From: Variovorax sp. S12S4
GTDB lineage: Bacteria > Pseudomonadota > Gammaproteobacteria > Burkholderiales > Burkholderiaceae_C
Reading direction: 5' to 3'
DNA: 64,000 bases
NCBI RefSeq assembly: GCF_023195515.1
Contig: NZ_JALPKR020000002.1
Span: 3,263,001 to 3,327,000, forward strand
In this document: one piece after another, positions 35,031-45,700 of the stretch
How positions within the stretch are numbered: position 1 is the stretch's first letter
Layout: each line of letters opens with the position of its first letter
Position numbers and translations under genes: made by a program
Notes under the pieces: generated by a model
Told to the model about the DNA's origin: nothing
The model's input: the letters and a program-made list of their open reading frames with translations, nothing else
Databases searched by the model: none

Positions 35031-35866
35031 AGGCAGTCAGGGCGTTCGATGGTGTTGGCGGCGCCCGAAGCGAATGCGCCCGACGCGATGTCGATCGGCC
35101 GTTCGCGTGCCTGCACCGGCAGCCCGCCTTCGCTTGCATAGAGCGCCACGAGCATCGGCTCGGTCACATTGCCGACTGGCTCGTCGAACACCACCTGCCC
35201 ACCGCGCATGCCGACGATGCGAGGAAACCAGCGCAGCGCCAGGTCGACCGCATGCAGCGAGGCCACGAGCGTGGCGCCGGTCGATTCGCTTTGCGCCACC
35301 AGCTGCTGCAGCGCGGCATCGGCCAGCGTCGGGTCGAGCGCGGACACCGGTTCGTCGGCCAGCAGCAGCGCGGGCCGCTGGTAGAGCACGCGGGCGATAC
35401 CCACGCGCTGCAGCTGGCCGCCGGAAAGACGGTCGCAGCGGTCGAACAACCGCTCTTCGAGCGAGAGGCGCGACAGCACCTCGTGCGCCCCTGCAAGGTC
35501 TGACGGGCGCAGCAGCGAAGCCAGAGCGCGCATTGCGCTCCATTGCCCCAGGCGCCCCGAGAGCACGGCGGTGACCACGCGCAGGCGCGGCGCGATCGGC
35601 GGGCTCTGGTGCACGGTTCCGATGCGGGAGCGCAGCTTGCGCAGTGCGGGCGCAGCCAGGCTCCAAGGCGATTGGCCGAGCAGCTGCACCGTGCCTTCGC
35701 CGGGCCGCAGCGCAGTGCCGAGCACGCGCAGCAGCGTGGTCTTGCCGGCGCCAGAAGGCCCGATGACGGCCACGCGCTCGCCCGCACGTGCGGCAAACGA
35801 CACGCCTCGCAGCGCGCGATGGCCGTTCGGGTGAACCAGCCCGACGTGGTCGAGCGAGAAACTCAC
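35027..35866 (-). CDS. PhnC-like ABC transporter ATP-binding protein
   Basis: 279 residues. Walker A is [11 protein letters not shown], signature [15 protein letters not shown], Walker [14 protein letters not shown], and the switch region is [20 protein letters not shown]. The last feature is typical of PhnC. About 50 unusual C-terminal residues ([20 protein letters not shown]) follow the normal PhnC end. It powers the PhnD/PhnE-like importer. Confidence 0.9.
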   Translation of the reverse strand: MSFSLDHVGLVHPNGHRALRGVSFAARAGERVAVIGPSGAGKTTLLRVLGTALRPGEGTVQLLGQSPWSLAAPALRKLRSRIGTVHQSPPIAPRLRVVTAVLSGRLGQWSAMRALASLLRPSDLAGAHEVLSRLSLEERLFDRCDRLSGGQLQRVGIARVLYQRPALLLADEPVSALDPTLADAALQQLVAQSESTGATLVASLHAVDLALRWFPRIVGMRGGQVVFDEPVGNVTEPMLVALYASEGGLPVQARERPIDIASGAFASGAANTIERPDCL

Positions 35867-35897
35867 GCGACGGCTCCGCTGGCGCGCCGCAATCGCA

Positions 35898-36755
35898 TCA
35901 CTTGATCAGCCCAGCCGACTTGGCGGCGGCTTCGATGCCGTCGTAGTTCGACGACTTGGTGGCAATGAACTTGCTCGCGCGCTGAAGGTTCATGATGTCT
36001 TTCATGGCGGGGTTGGCCGGGTCCAGCTTCAGGAAGGCCTCGGTGAGCTTTTTCGTCAGTGCCGGATCGAGGCCGGGGCGCACCGTCCAGTTGTAGTCGT
36101 AGTAGGTCGGCGTGGTGGCCAGCACGCGCACCTTGGCGGCGTTCGGGTTCTTGCTTTCGACCAGCTTCTCCCACACCGACGCATTCAGCACGCCGGCTTC
36201 GGCGCGCGAGGCGGCCACGAAGGCCACGGTGGCGTCGTGCGCGCCGGAAAACGCGACCGTCTTGAAGTCCTTTTCAGGGTCGATGCCGGCCTGCATGAGG
36301 AAGTAGCGCGGCATCAGGCTGCCCGAGGTGGAGGAGGGTGCGCCGAACGCGAAGGTCTTGCCCTTCAGGTCGGCCAGCGTCTTGGCGGTGCTGTCCTGCG
36401 GCACGATGAACTTGCTGGTGAACACTTCGTCTTCCGCGCGCTGCACGATCGGCACCGCGCCGCCGTTGGTGCGAAGGCGGGCCTGCACAAAGGTAAAGCC
36501 GCCGAGCCACGCCAGGTCGATCTTGTTCGTGGCCAGGCCTTCGACCACCGCGGCGTAGTCGGTCACGGGCGTGAACTGCACGTCCATGCCGGTTTCCTTC
36601 TTCAGATAGTCGCCCAGCGGCGTGAACTTGCGCTGCAGTTCGGTGGGCGCCTCGTCGGGAATGGCGGAGACGCGCAGCACCTTGCCTTGTGCAAAGGCAC
36701 CCAGGGCGAAGGCGGACAGCGAGAGTGCAAGGGCGATGCGAAGGATGGGTTTCAT
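35898..36755 (-). CDS. PhnD-like ABC transporter substrate-binding protein
   Basis: 285 residues. Signal peptide is [20 protein letters not shown]. PhnD hallmarks are [48 protein letters not shown] and [21 protein letters not shown]. The SSTSGS loop forms the oxyanion-binding site in phosphonate- and phosphite-binding relatives. Here the gene heads an operon that ends with mnmH and diverges from selD across about 118 bases. A selenium oxyanion or organo-selenium ligand would explain that; phosphonate remains the default family ligand. An in-frame ATG at 36770 is an alternative start. Confidence 0.9.
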   Translation of the reverse strand: MKPILRIALALSLSAFALGAFAQGKVLRVSAIPDEAPTELQRKFTPLGDYLKKETGMDVQFTPVTDYAAVVEGLATNKIDLAWLGGFTFVQARLRTNGGAVPIVQRAEDEVFTSKFIVPQDSTAKTLADLKGKTFAFGAPSSTSGSLMPRYFLMQAGIDPEKDFKTVAFSGAHDATVAFVAASRAEAGVLNASVWEKLVESKNPNAAKVRVLATTPTYYDYNWTVRPGLDPALTKKLTEAFLKLDPANPAMKDIMNLQRASKFIATKSSNYDGIEAAAKSAGLIK

Positions 36756-36873
36756 GGCGTGGCGCGGCATGGCGCAAGGGAGAAGGGACAACCTTCGATT
36801 GTAGAAACCCGTGTCCGGGCGCCGTTTGCGCGCGGCTTCGATAATGGGCGACTGCCCTGATACGGATTGCGCC

Positions 36874-37953
36874 ATGACCGACACGCCGACGATTTCACCC
36901 CTCAACCCGCTGGCTCCGCTGCGGCTCACCAGCTTTTCGCACGGCGGCGGATGCGGCTGCAAGATCGCACCCGGCGTGCTGTCTGAAATCCTGAAGAACA
37001 GCGGCGGCGGCCTCATTCCGCCGGAGCTGATGGTGGGCATCGAAACGGCCGACGACGCGGCCGTGTACCGCCTGAACGACAAGCAGGCGCTGATCGCGAC
37101 CACCGACTTCTTCATGCCCATCGTGGACGACCCGTACGAGTTCGGCCGCATTGCAGCCACCAACGCCATCAGCGATGTCTACGCAATGGGCGGCAAGCCG
37201 ATCATGGCGCTGGCGCTGGTCGCAATGCCGGTCAACCAGCTGCCGGTGGAAGTGATCGGCGACATCGTGCGCGGCGGGCAGGACGTGTGCCGCGCGGCCG
37301 GCATTCCGATTGCGGGCGGCCACACCATCGATTCGGTCGAACCGATCTACGGGCTCGTGGTGATGGGCCTGGTCGACCCGGCCCACGTCAAGCGCAACGC
37401 CGAGGCCCGCGCGGGCGACGTGCTGGTGCTGGGCAAGCCGTTGGGCGTGGGCGTGCTCTCGGCTGCGCTCAAGAAAGAAAAGCTTTCGCTTGCCGGTTAC
37501 CGGCAGCTCATCGAAAACACCACGCGGCTCAACACGCCGGGCATTGCGCTGGCCACGATGCCGGGTGTGCATGCGCTCACCGACGTCACCGGCTTCGGGC
37601 TGGCCGGCCATGCGCTGGAGCTCGCGCGCGGCGCCAAGCTCACGGCCACCATCGACTGGCCGCGCGTGCCGCTGCTGGACGGCGTGGCCGCCATGGCGGC
37701 GGATGGTTTCGTGACGGGCGCCTCCGGCCGCAACTGGGCCGGCTACGGCGCGGAGATCGAGCTTGCGAAAGGCCTCCCGGCCATGGCGCAGGCACTGCTG
37801 AGCGACCCGCAGACCTCGGGCGGCCTGCTCGTGAGCTGCGCTGCCGAGTCGGCCGAAGCGGTGCTGCAGGTCTTTCGGCGCGAAGGCTTTGCGGATGCCG
37901 CTGTGGTCGGCCGCATGGAGCAAGGCCCCGCGCGCCTGCTCGTGTTGGCCTGA
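36874..37953 (+). CDS. selD: Selenophosphate synthase
   Basis: 359 residues. It makes selenophosphate from selenide and ATP. The N-terminal catalytic loop is SHGGGCGCK, with Cys27 in the place of the Cys or selenocysteine nucleophile and Lys30 conserved. The AIRS ATP-binding fold follows (ATTDFFMPIVDDPYEFGRIA; GGHTIDSVEPIYG; DPQTSGGLL). The ATG at 36874 was chosen over the upstream in-frame start because the family begins here. It diverges from the PhnD-like transporter operon that ends in mnmH. No SelA, SelB or tRNA-Sec gene was seen, so tRNA selenation is the evident use. Confidence 0.95.
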   Translation: MTDTPTISPLNPLAPLRLTSFSHGGGCGCKIAPGVLSEILKNSGGGLIPPELMVGIETADDAAVYRLNDKQALIATTDFFMPIVDDPYEFGRIAATNAISDVYAMGGKPIMALALVAMPVNQLPVEVIGDIVRGGQDVCRAAGIPIAGGHTIDSVEPIYGLVVMGLVDPAHVKRNAEARAGDVLVLGKPLGVGVLSAALKKEKLSLAGYRQLIENTTRLNTPGIALATMPGVHALTDVTGFGLAGHALELARGAKLTATIDWPRVPLLDGVAAMAADGFVTGASGRNWAGYGAEIELAKGLPAMAQALLSDPQTSGGLLVSCAAESAEAVLQVFRREGFADAAVVGRMEQGPARLLVLA

Positions 37954-38051
37954 AGACCGTGCGGATGACGCCGAAAGCGCCGAGTTCGAGCCAGAATGAT
38001 GCCAGGGGCAGACAACAACGCCAGGCTCCGGCAGCCAACAGCGAGGGTCGC

Positions 38052-38531
38052 ATGATGCGCACAACGGTCCTTTTCATTTCGGTCTTTGCAGCCGCGGCCT
38101 TGGCGCATGCTGCAGACGTGGTTCGCTGCACCGACGCCAGCGGCGGCATCGTCTACACGCAGGGCCAGTGCCCGCCCGGTACCAAGCTTTCGCGCCAGGT
38201 GCCTATTTCCGAGCCGTTGTCGGTGGTACCGCCTGCTTCCTCCTCCGAAGAAGCGCGCCGCCCGGCCTACACGCCGCCGCCGTCGAGCGCGGCGTTGCCG
38301 CAGCCCCCCGTCAGCAATGTGCCGCAGGGCCCCGCCATCATTCCGCGCAACGTCGAAGAGCCGCGCGTGGCCCCCGAGCCGCCGCCGGTCTACAGCTGGG
38401 GGCCCGATCCGTACTACGACGGCGGCCGCCCGGTCATCCGCCCGCGGCCTCCTCGCCCGCAGGACCCGGGCCCGCCACCGGGCCAGCGGCCGTGCCAGAA
38501 CCTGGCGGGCATCAAGCGCAGCAACTGCTGA
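38052..38531 (+). CDS. Exported DUF4124 protein with Pro-rich tail
   Basis: 159 residues. A signal peptide (TTVLFISVFAAAALAHA) precedes a DUF4124 segment (VVRCTDASGGIVYTQGQCPPGTK) with two Cys residues. The rest is Pro-rich and disordered (PPPSSAALPQPPVS; RPRPPRPQDPGPPP), closing with CQNLAGIKRSNC. It is periplasmic, function unknown. It follows selD by 98 bases and precedes the RNase H gene by 13 bases. Confidence 0.82.
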   Translation: MMRTTVLFISVFAAAALAHAADVVRCTDASGGIVYTQGQCPPGTKLSRQVPISEPLSVVPPASSSEEARRPAYTPPPSSAALPQPPVSNVPQGPAIIPRNVEEPRVAPEPPPVYSWGPDPYYDGGRPVIRPRPPRPQDPGPPPGQRPCQNLAGIKRSNC

Positions 38532-38544
38532 GCCGACGCAGCCG

Positions 38545-38988
38545 ATGCAACTTCGCCCGTGGACCGTGTACTGCGACGGCAGCGCCATGCCGAACCCCGG
38601 CCGCATGGGCGCCGGCGCGGTCATCACCGAGCCCGACGGCACCCGCCACACCTTGTCGCTGGCCAGCCACGCCACCGGCTGCAACAACGAAGCCGAGCTG
38701 AGGGCACTGACCCTTGCGCTCGAAGAACTGAAGGCAAGGGGAGCGACCGCGGTGCTGGCCTATACCGACAACAGCATCCTCGTCGAGCAGCTCGTCGAGC
38801 CCGGCGCCAGACCGATCGCGCGCATGGCCGGCTTGTTCGAGGATGCCCGAGCGCTGCTCGGCTCGTTTGAAGAAGCGAGCCTTCGGTGGGTGCCGCGGCA
38901 CCGCAACCAAGAGGCCGACGCGCTCGCGCGCGCCTCGCTCGGGTTTGCGCCCAAGGCGCCCGCCAAGGCAACAAAGAAGCGGCGTTAA
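38545..38988 (+). CDS. Ribonuclease HI family protein
   Basis: 147 residues. The four catalytic acids of RNase HI are present: Asp11 (YCDGSAMPNPGRMGAG), Glu51 (CNNEAELRAL), Asp75 (AYTDNSILVEQ) and Asp125 (HRNQEADALA). It lacks the basic handle region of E. coli RNase HI, as in the RnhA-like or dual-function archaeal/actinobacterial type. A Lys-rich tail ends the protein. It should cut RNA in RNA-DNA hybrids; the main rnhA is probably elsewhere. Confidence 0.9.
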   Translation: MQLRPWTVYCDGSAMPNPGRMGAGAVITEPDGTRHTLSLASHATGCNNEAELRALTLALEELKARGATAVLAYTDNSILVEQLVEPGARPIARMAGLFEDARALLGSFEEASLRWVPRHRNQEADALARASLGFAPKAPAKATKKRR

Positions 38989-39029
38989 GCTGCGCGGTTC
39001 AGTTTTTCAGATAGATAACCGTTTATTCC

Positions 39030-39278
39030 ATGACCGAAGCCAATTCCCTCCCACCCCTTCCCGACCACCTGTCCACCGACCCGCGCAGCCCGCACCACGT
39101 CGCGGCCGTTTTCGAGCACGACATCGGCATCCGCTTCAACGACAAGGAGCGCCTGGACGTCGAGGAATACTGCATCAGCGAAGGCTGGATCAAGGTGCCC
39201 GCGGGCAAGACGGTGGACCGCAAGGGCAAGCCGCTGCTGATCAAGCTGAAGGGCAGGGTCGAGGCGTTCTATCGGTAA
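39030..39278 (+). CDS. DUF3297 family protein
   Basis: 82 residues. The family pattern is LPDHLSTDPRSPHHVAAVFE, then DIGIRFNDKERLDVEEYCISEGW and GKPLLIKLKGRVEAFY. It is a small cytoplasmic protein of unknown function, sometimes mislabelled glutathione peroxidase. It is convergent with the cytochrome gene, separated by a strong hairpin. Confidence 0.85.
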   Translation: MTEANSLPPLPDHLSTDPRSPHHVAAVFEHDIGIRFNDKERLDVEEYCISEGWIKVPAGKTVDRKGKPLLIKLKGRVEAFYR

Positions 39279-39297
39279 GAGAGCCTGCTGGTGACTC

Positions 39298-39322
39298 GAT
39301 CTGCCGTGACCCACGGCGGATC
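39298..39322. terminator. Hairpin between convergent genes
   Basis: GATCTGCCGTG-acc-CACGGCGGATC forms an 11-base-pair stem with one G-U pair and a three-base loop. It lies between the ends of the DUF3297 and cytochrome c genes. Without a clear T-run, it is a likely bidirectional terminator or mRNA end. Confidence 0.55.
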
Positions 39323-39327
39323 AGAGA

Positions 39328-39657
39328 TCAGGGCGGCGAGGGCAGGGAAAGAATCCAGCGCGCGAGCAGCCGCGCATCCGCTTCCGACACATGGGGCTGG
39401 CGCGGCATGATGACGCGCCCCCAAGTTCCAACGCTGCCGTTCCGGATCTTTGCTGCGAGTTGCGACGGCGCGGCCGGATCGTTGCGATACCGATCCGCAA
39501 TCTGGGCGAACCCGGGGCCGACTTGTTTTCGAAGCATGCCATGGCATGCGGTGCAGCCGCGCTCATGCGTCAAGGCACGCATCCGCTCTTCGGCGGCGGT
39601 GGCACCCGCAACCGGTGCCATCAATCCGAAGAGCAGCGCGAGCTTGAAAAAACCCAT
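39328..39657 (-). CDS. Small c-type cytochrome
   Basis: 109 residues. A signal peptide (FKLALLFGLMAPVAGATAA) precedes a class I cytochrome c domain. Heme attaches at CTACH (residues 35-39), and Met in VIMPRQPHVS is the likely sixth ligand. The domain ends with LLARWILSLP. It is periplasmic, an electron carrier resembling cytochrome c551/c552. No partner oxidase is in the window. Confidence 0.9.
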   Translation of the reverse strand: MGFFKLALLFGLMAPVAGATAAEERMRALTHERGCTACHGMLRKQVGPGFAQIADRYRNDPAAPSQLAAKIRNGSVGTWGRVIMPRQPHVSEADARLLARWILSLPSPP

Positions 39658-39712
39658 ACCCCGAACAATGTAGAAAGCGAGCCGCCGCCGCGTCGAAGGG
39701 CGGCGGTCGCGC

Positions 39713-42700
39713 TTACTTCGCCGCCTCCACCTTCACCCGCGCATTCGGCGTTTCGCCGAACATCTCGGGCGCATACATCGCTTCGACGCGGCTCGGCGGC
39801 AGCGCAAAGTCGCCCACGTTGTTGAGGCGCACGGTGTATTCCATCTTCACCACGCCCTTGGGCAGGTACTCGTAGTAGCTGCGGAAGGCTTCGAAGCTGC
39901 GCTCCTCGAAAGCCGGCCAGCCGGCGCCCGACTTCTTCTCGCCTTGCGTGGCGATCTGCGAATCGCGGCCCAGGCCGCTGCCCAGGATGGTGGCGCCGCC
40001 GGGAATCGGGTCGCTGATCACGACCCAGGTCATGTCGGCGCTGGCGTTCACCTCGATGCTCACGCGCAGCACGTCGCCGCGCGTGTACTTGCCCGCGGTG
40101 GCTTGCTCGACGGGCGTGATGGTCTTCTTGAGCGCATAGCCGGCGGCGAACGGCGCCTTCAACTGCACGGCGGCAATCGACTGCATCGTGAGCCACGGCT
40201 TGCCGGTGCCTTGCTGCGTGACCAGCAGCGTGTCGCGCACCGGCGCGCCCGAAGGCGATGCCGCCCACGGCAGGAACATGGTGTTGTTCTTCAGGTTGCC
40301 CGGTGACGCGGGCGCGCCGAAGAAGGTGCTCTGGTTCGGTGCGCCGGCCGCATCGGTGGTCTTCACGCGATCGACCTTGCTCCAGTCGACCTGCGCCTTG
40401 GCTGCGCCGAGCGTGGCGGCGGTGATGCCCGCCACCGGCGTGCTTTCGAATACCTTGGAGAACTTCTCGAGCGCGAGCCCGCCCCACAGGTTGGCAGTGG
40501 TGGTGTGCCAGGCGCCGTTCTGCTGGCGGCCGATGAAGCCGTTGGCGAGCTTGCCGATGTCGTCCTTCCAGGCCGGGTCGTCCATCACGCTGAGCAGCAG
40601 CCGCGCGGTGTTGACGTCGCCGTTGGTCATGAGCCACCACCAGTAGTCGTCCCGCTCGGTGCTGAAGACGAGCTTGGTGCCCTGGTAGGACAGGCGCGCT
40701 TTCAGCACGTTGTTGGCCTCGTCCAGCCGCTGCTGCCGCTGCGGCACGTCGGGCAGGCGCTTGAGGATGTTGAGCCAGTCGATCACGGCGCTGGTGGGCC
40801 ACTGGTTCGGCGCAATGGTGATGCTGCCGAGCATGCTGGCCTTGGCACTGCCGTAGCGCGACAGCGCCTCGAGCGCGGCGAGCTTGCGCACGTCCAGGTC
40901 CTTGCGCGGGCTCCAGAACTCGCGCTGGATGCGGCCGTCGACAAAAGCGATAAGACCCGACTCCATGGGCGCGCGCACGTCGTCCGCCAGCGCGAAGGCC
41001 GGGTTCAGCGCGGCGGCCTCGTGCGTTGCGGCCAGCAGGTACGAGGTGAGGATGTCGCTGCCGCGGTTGGCTTCGCCGTCTCGCGGTGGAAAGTAGTTGG
41101 CCAGGCCGTCGCTGTCCAGGTAGGTTGGCAGCTGGGCCAGCACGCCTTGCCACATCTTTGCGTCGCGCAGGCCGACCGATTTGCTGGTCTTCTGTTCGAG
41201 GCAGATGAACGGGTAGTTCGCAAACCAGTCGCGCACGCCCGGCAGGCCTTCGGCGAGCTTGGGCTGCAGGGCGAGCTTGAGGCCGCCGCGGCCGGGCAGG
41301 GCATCGGCCGGCGGCGCCACGTCGATGGTGAAGGGGCCGTCGAGCTGCACCAGCGTGGCCTGCTGCACCGTGAGCGGCACCGAAGGCACGATGCGCTGGC
41401 GCACCTTGAGCGCGTCGCGCGCGCCGCCGAGGGTGTCCTTGGCCTCGATCTCCCACAGGATGGCCTCGGCACGCGTCTGCGCAAGCTGCGCGGGTGCGGT
41501 CACGGTCCATGCAACTTCACGCGCCTCGCCGGGCGGAATTTCCACCGTCTGCGTCTCCAGCGTGAGCAGCGTGGCACGCGGCGTGGCTTCCACCTTCATC
41601 GGCTTTTGCGTGGTGTTGCGTAGCGTGATCTGGGCGCGGAACTGGTCGTCCTCGCGCACCAGCGGCGGCAGGCCGCTGATGATCTGCAGGTCTTGTGTGG
41701 CCTGAATGCTGGTCTGGCCCGTGCCGAAGAGGCTGGTGCCCGAATCGGCCACCGCCACGATCTTGAAGGTGGTGAGCGCGTCGTTGAGCGGCACTGTCAC
41801 CACGGCCTGGCCGTTGGCGTCGAGCACCACCTTCGGATTCCAAAGCAACAGGGTGTCGAGCAGTTCGCGCGTCTGGCCCTTGCCGCCGCCGCCGCCCGCG
41901 GGCACGGCCTTGCGCCCGTAGTGGCGCCGGCCGACGATTTCCATCTGCGCGGTGGAGGTGCTCACGCCCCAGCTGCGCCGCTGCAGCATGGCGTTGAGCA
42001 GGTTCCAACTCTCGTTGGGCATGAGCTCCAGCAACGCCTGGTCGACCGCGGCCAAGGCCACCTCGGCACCGGCCGCGGGCTTGCCGTCGGGCAGCTTGGC
42101 GGAAATGGTGATCTGCGCCTTGCTTCGCACCGGGTAGCTGGGCTTGTCGCTGGTCACGGTCACGTCGATCTGGTGCGCGCGCGTGCCGACGCGAATTTCT
42201 GCCATGCCCAGGCGATAGGCGGGTTTGCTCAGGTCGACCATGGCGGTGGGCGCGACATATTCCTTGCCTTCGTACCAGAAGGCGGTCCACCATTCGCGCG
42301 GTGCCTTGAAGCCCCAGGTGAAGAAGCTGTACCACGGCACGTCGCGCAGGCGGCCGCGCAAGGCGAGCACGCTCACATAGGCGTTCGGTCCCCACTCGGG
42401 CTTGACCTGCAGGCTCACGGTCGGGTCCTTGCCGTTGAGCTGCACCACGTGCGTTTCGATGATGCCTTCGCGTTCCACCGACACCAGCGCGGTGGCAAAG
42501 CGGAACGGGCTGCGCACCTGGAACTTGGCGATCTCTCCGGGCTGGTAGCTCTTCTTCTCAGGCAGCACGTCGATACGGTCGTTGTCCTCGCCGCCAAACC
42601 AGAGTTCGCCCTGCTTGGTCACGTACACCGAGCTGGCGGCGCGGCTGTCGCGGCCTTCGCTGTCGGTGGCGCTGGCCACCAGCTCGACCTCGCCGGCCTC

Positions 42701-45700
42701 CTTCAGCTCGGATTCGCACAGCAGCAGGCCGCGTGCGTCGCTCTTGCCGCTGCAGACCGTGCCGATGTCCTTGGTCTCGGTCTTGTTGTCGTAGGTGTAG
42801 AAGCCGCCCACCATGCGCTTGCGGCTGGTGGTGGTGATGCGTGCCACGGCGCGCACATTCAGCGTCACACCGGCCTGGGGCTTGCCCGAAAGGTCGAGCG
42901 CAAGCGCCTGGTACTTGAGCTTCTGGCTGGTGGAGACCCAGCCTTCGGTCTTGATGCCGGCAATGACGGAGGAGGGCCACAGCGTCTGCGTGCTGCGAAT
43001 GGTCTGCACCTCGCCGTTCGGGTCGGCGTAGGTGGCTTCGAGCAAGAGCTCGCGCGCGGCCTTGACCTTGGGCACCTTGTCGATGGTGACCTTGCCGGCG
43101 CCGTCCTTGTTGAGCGTGAGGGGCAGCTTGTCGGCGACCACGCGGGTGTCGCTGGCGCTGTTGATGTCTTCCTCGCCGCCCGCGGCATCGGCGGCCGGCG
43201 TGGCCGCCTGGGCACCGTCGGCCTGCACGCGCGGCGGGCTGAAGCTGAAGGCCTCATGGTCGGCAAAGGCGAGGCTCTTGCCGCGCACCATGGCCGACAC
43301 GCGCACCGGCAGGTTGGCGGCGCCGCCGCCGGCCACGTAGTTGATCTGCACGTCGGCCGGCACCGCGGTCACGCTCACCAGCGGCTTCTTGTCGGCGGGC
43401 GTGATGCGGCCTTCGAGCACCGGCAGGCGGAATTCTTCGACGCGGAACAGGCCGGTGGAGAAGCTCCGGTTGTAGTTGCCGTCTTCTCCGTCGCCTTCGG
43501 AGTCGCCGTTGCCGTTGCGCAGCATGACCTCGTACACGCCGAGCTTGGCGGCCGGCGGAATGGCGAAGGTGTTTTCGGCGCTCAGGCCGCCGGTCGGCGT
43601 CTTGCGCCATGCCAGCGGCTGCGTAAAGCGCTGGCCGCTGCCGGTGTGGGTTACCACCAGCGTGTCGGGCCGGTTTTCAGGCAGGCCGAAGCCCTTGCTG
43701 GTCTGGGTGCGGATCAGGTGCTTCATCGACACCGTTTCGCCGGCGCGCAGCAGCGTGCGGTCGAAGATGGTGTGGGCCACGCGGTCGGGCTCGGCCTGCA
43801 GGCTGGTGGGCACGTTGAAGCGCCAGGGCTCGATTCCGCGCTGCCAATCGCTCCAGGTGAAGGCCAGGTCTTCGATGCCCTTGTCGTCCTTGGCGCGCGC
43901 GCTGACGAACCATGCGCCCGCGTTGTAGTCGTCCGGGCCGCTGCAGTTGGGCGCCTCGGGCGCAACGCCCGCCAGGTTGACCACGCCGTTGGCGTCGGTC
44001 TTGCCCGATGCGACGGCCACGCCGCGGCAGTCGGACACGCGCACTTCGGCGTTCGGCACCACCTTGCCCTTGTCGAGCGTGGTGACCCACGCCACCGAGT
44101 TTTCACGGCCGAGCTTGAAGTGCACGGCCAGGTTGGTGGCCAGCGCGGTGGTGCGCACATACATCGTGCGGCTGGCGCCGTAGCGCTCGTCGAGCAGCGC
44201 GTCGCCGAGCTTCTGCGACGCGATCTCGAGCACGTGGAAGCCGGGCGTCAGCGGAATGCCGATGACTTCGAACGGGCGCGGATCGCCGCTCTCGGCCTTG
44301 GGCATGTCGAGCGCCTTCACGCCAGGCTGGCCTGCAAGAAGAGACAGCATGCGGGTCTGCAGGCTGGTGCGGTCGTCCTTGTCGATGACCGGCGGCAGCG
44401 CGCCCTTGATGTCCTTGCGGGCCTGCTCGCGCGAGACGGTGTAGTTGTCGTAGCGGCGCACCTTGCGGAACCACGCAATGATCTCGGCGTCCGTCTTGGG
44501 GTTCATGTCGCTCACCTTGCCGGGCGTGAGCGCCTGCACCATGAGCGCGGGTTCCACGCGGCGCACGGTCACCGGCATCATGGCCGGTGTGCCGGGCTCG
44601 GCCAGCCGCTCGACCACGCCGAAAGGCGAGGCGGCAAACTTGGCCAGCGGCGGCATGGCGCCGGTTGCCACGTTCAGCGGAAAGCTGCCGGGCGAGGCCA
44701 GCGGCCGGCCCGATGCGTCCTCGAACTTGGCGGGCAGCTCGACGGTGAACTTGGTGTCCTCGGCGAGCGGCGGGCCAAAGCTCGCAGAACTGACCACGTC
44801 GTCTTCGCTGGGTGTGCCGCCGTCGTTCTCAAGGGTGGCGGCAATCGACTTTCCGCCGCCCTTGAGCTGGATCTGCGAGGCCATCTTGCGCGTGACCGGC
44901 GCATTGAACTGCAGCTGCATCGGCCGCAGCGGCAGGCAGGCGGCCTGCGCGTTCTCGCGCTCGCAGGTGAAAGACACCGCGAACGGCTCGCGCACCTGGA
45001 AGCTCAGGCGGCGTTCCACGTTGTTGGCAACACCCGAAGGCGTGGCCACGCCCTTGCCGTAGACGATCTGCACCTTGCTGCCGGGCGTGAGCGTACGGTT
45101 GCACTGCAGCGCAATAAAGCGCAGCGGGTCTTTCGCGGCTTCCTTCTCGCGGCTGAAGGCCTTGAGCAGGCCGGCGCGCTGCTCGCCTTCGAGCAGCCTG
45201 ACGGGAATGCGCTCGCCAATGCCCTCGGCCGCGCACCACACGTTCTGGCGCACGCTTTCGACGGTGGCCGCGCCGTTGAGCTCGAGCATGAACATCTGCT
45301 GCTCGTCGATCCGCCCATAGCTGCCCGGCATGAAATTGCGCACGAACGGGCCGCCGCTATTGAATTGATAGCGCTCCGGTCCGGTCAACTCGCCGCCGCC
45401 GCTCGGCTTGAAGGTGGAAATCCGCGTGACGGTGCAGCGCACGCCGGGCGGCAGGTCGTTTTCGAAGTCGTACACCCACTGCTTGGCATCGGTCCAGCGG
45501 CCCGTGCCCTTGCCGGCCTGGGCGTCGGTGCAGCTCACGGCCAGCGGCGCGGGCGCCTTGGGGTCGCCGAAAGTCACGGCGGTCTGGTCGAACTTGGCAA
45601 CGATCTGCCGTACGCGCGCCACTTCGCCCTGGGGCGTGAGGCTGGTGATCTGGAGGGCGTGGCCCGGGCCGGCAAAAAAGGCACTGCCGGCCAGAAGCAG

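Noticed and set aside
33376..36755. Plain phosphonate importer annotation
   Set aside because: Family similarity is real, but no phosphonate degradation genes are present and both flanks are selenium genes, so the cargo is left open.
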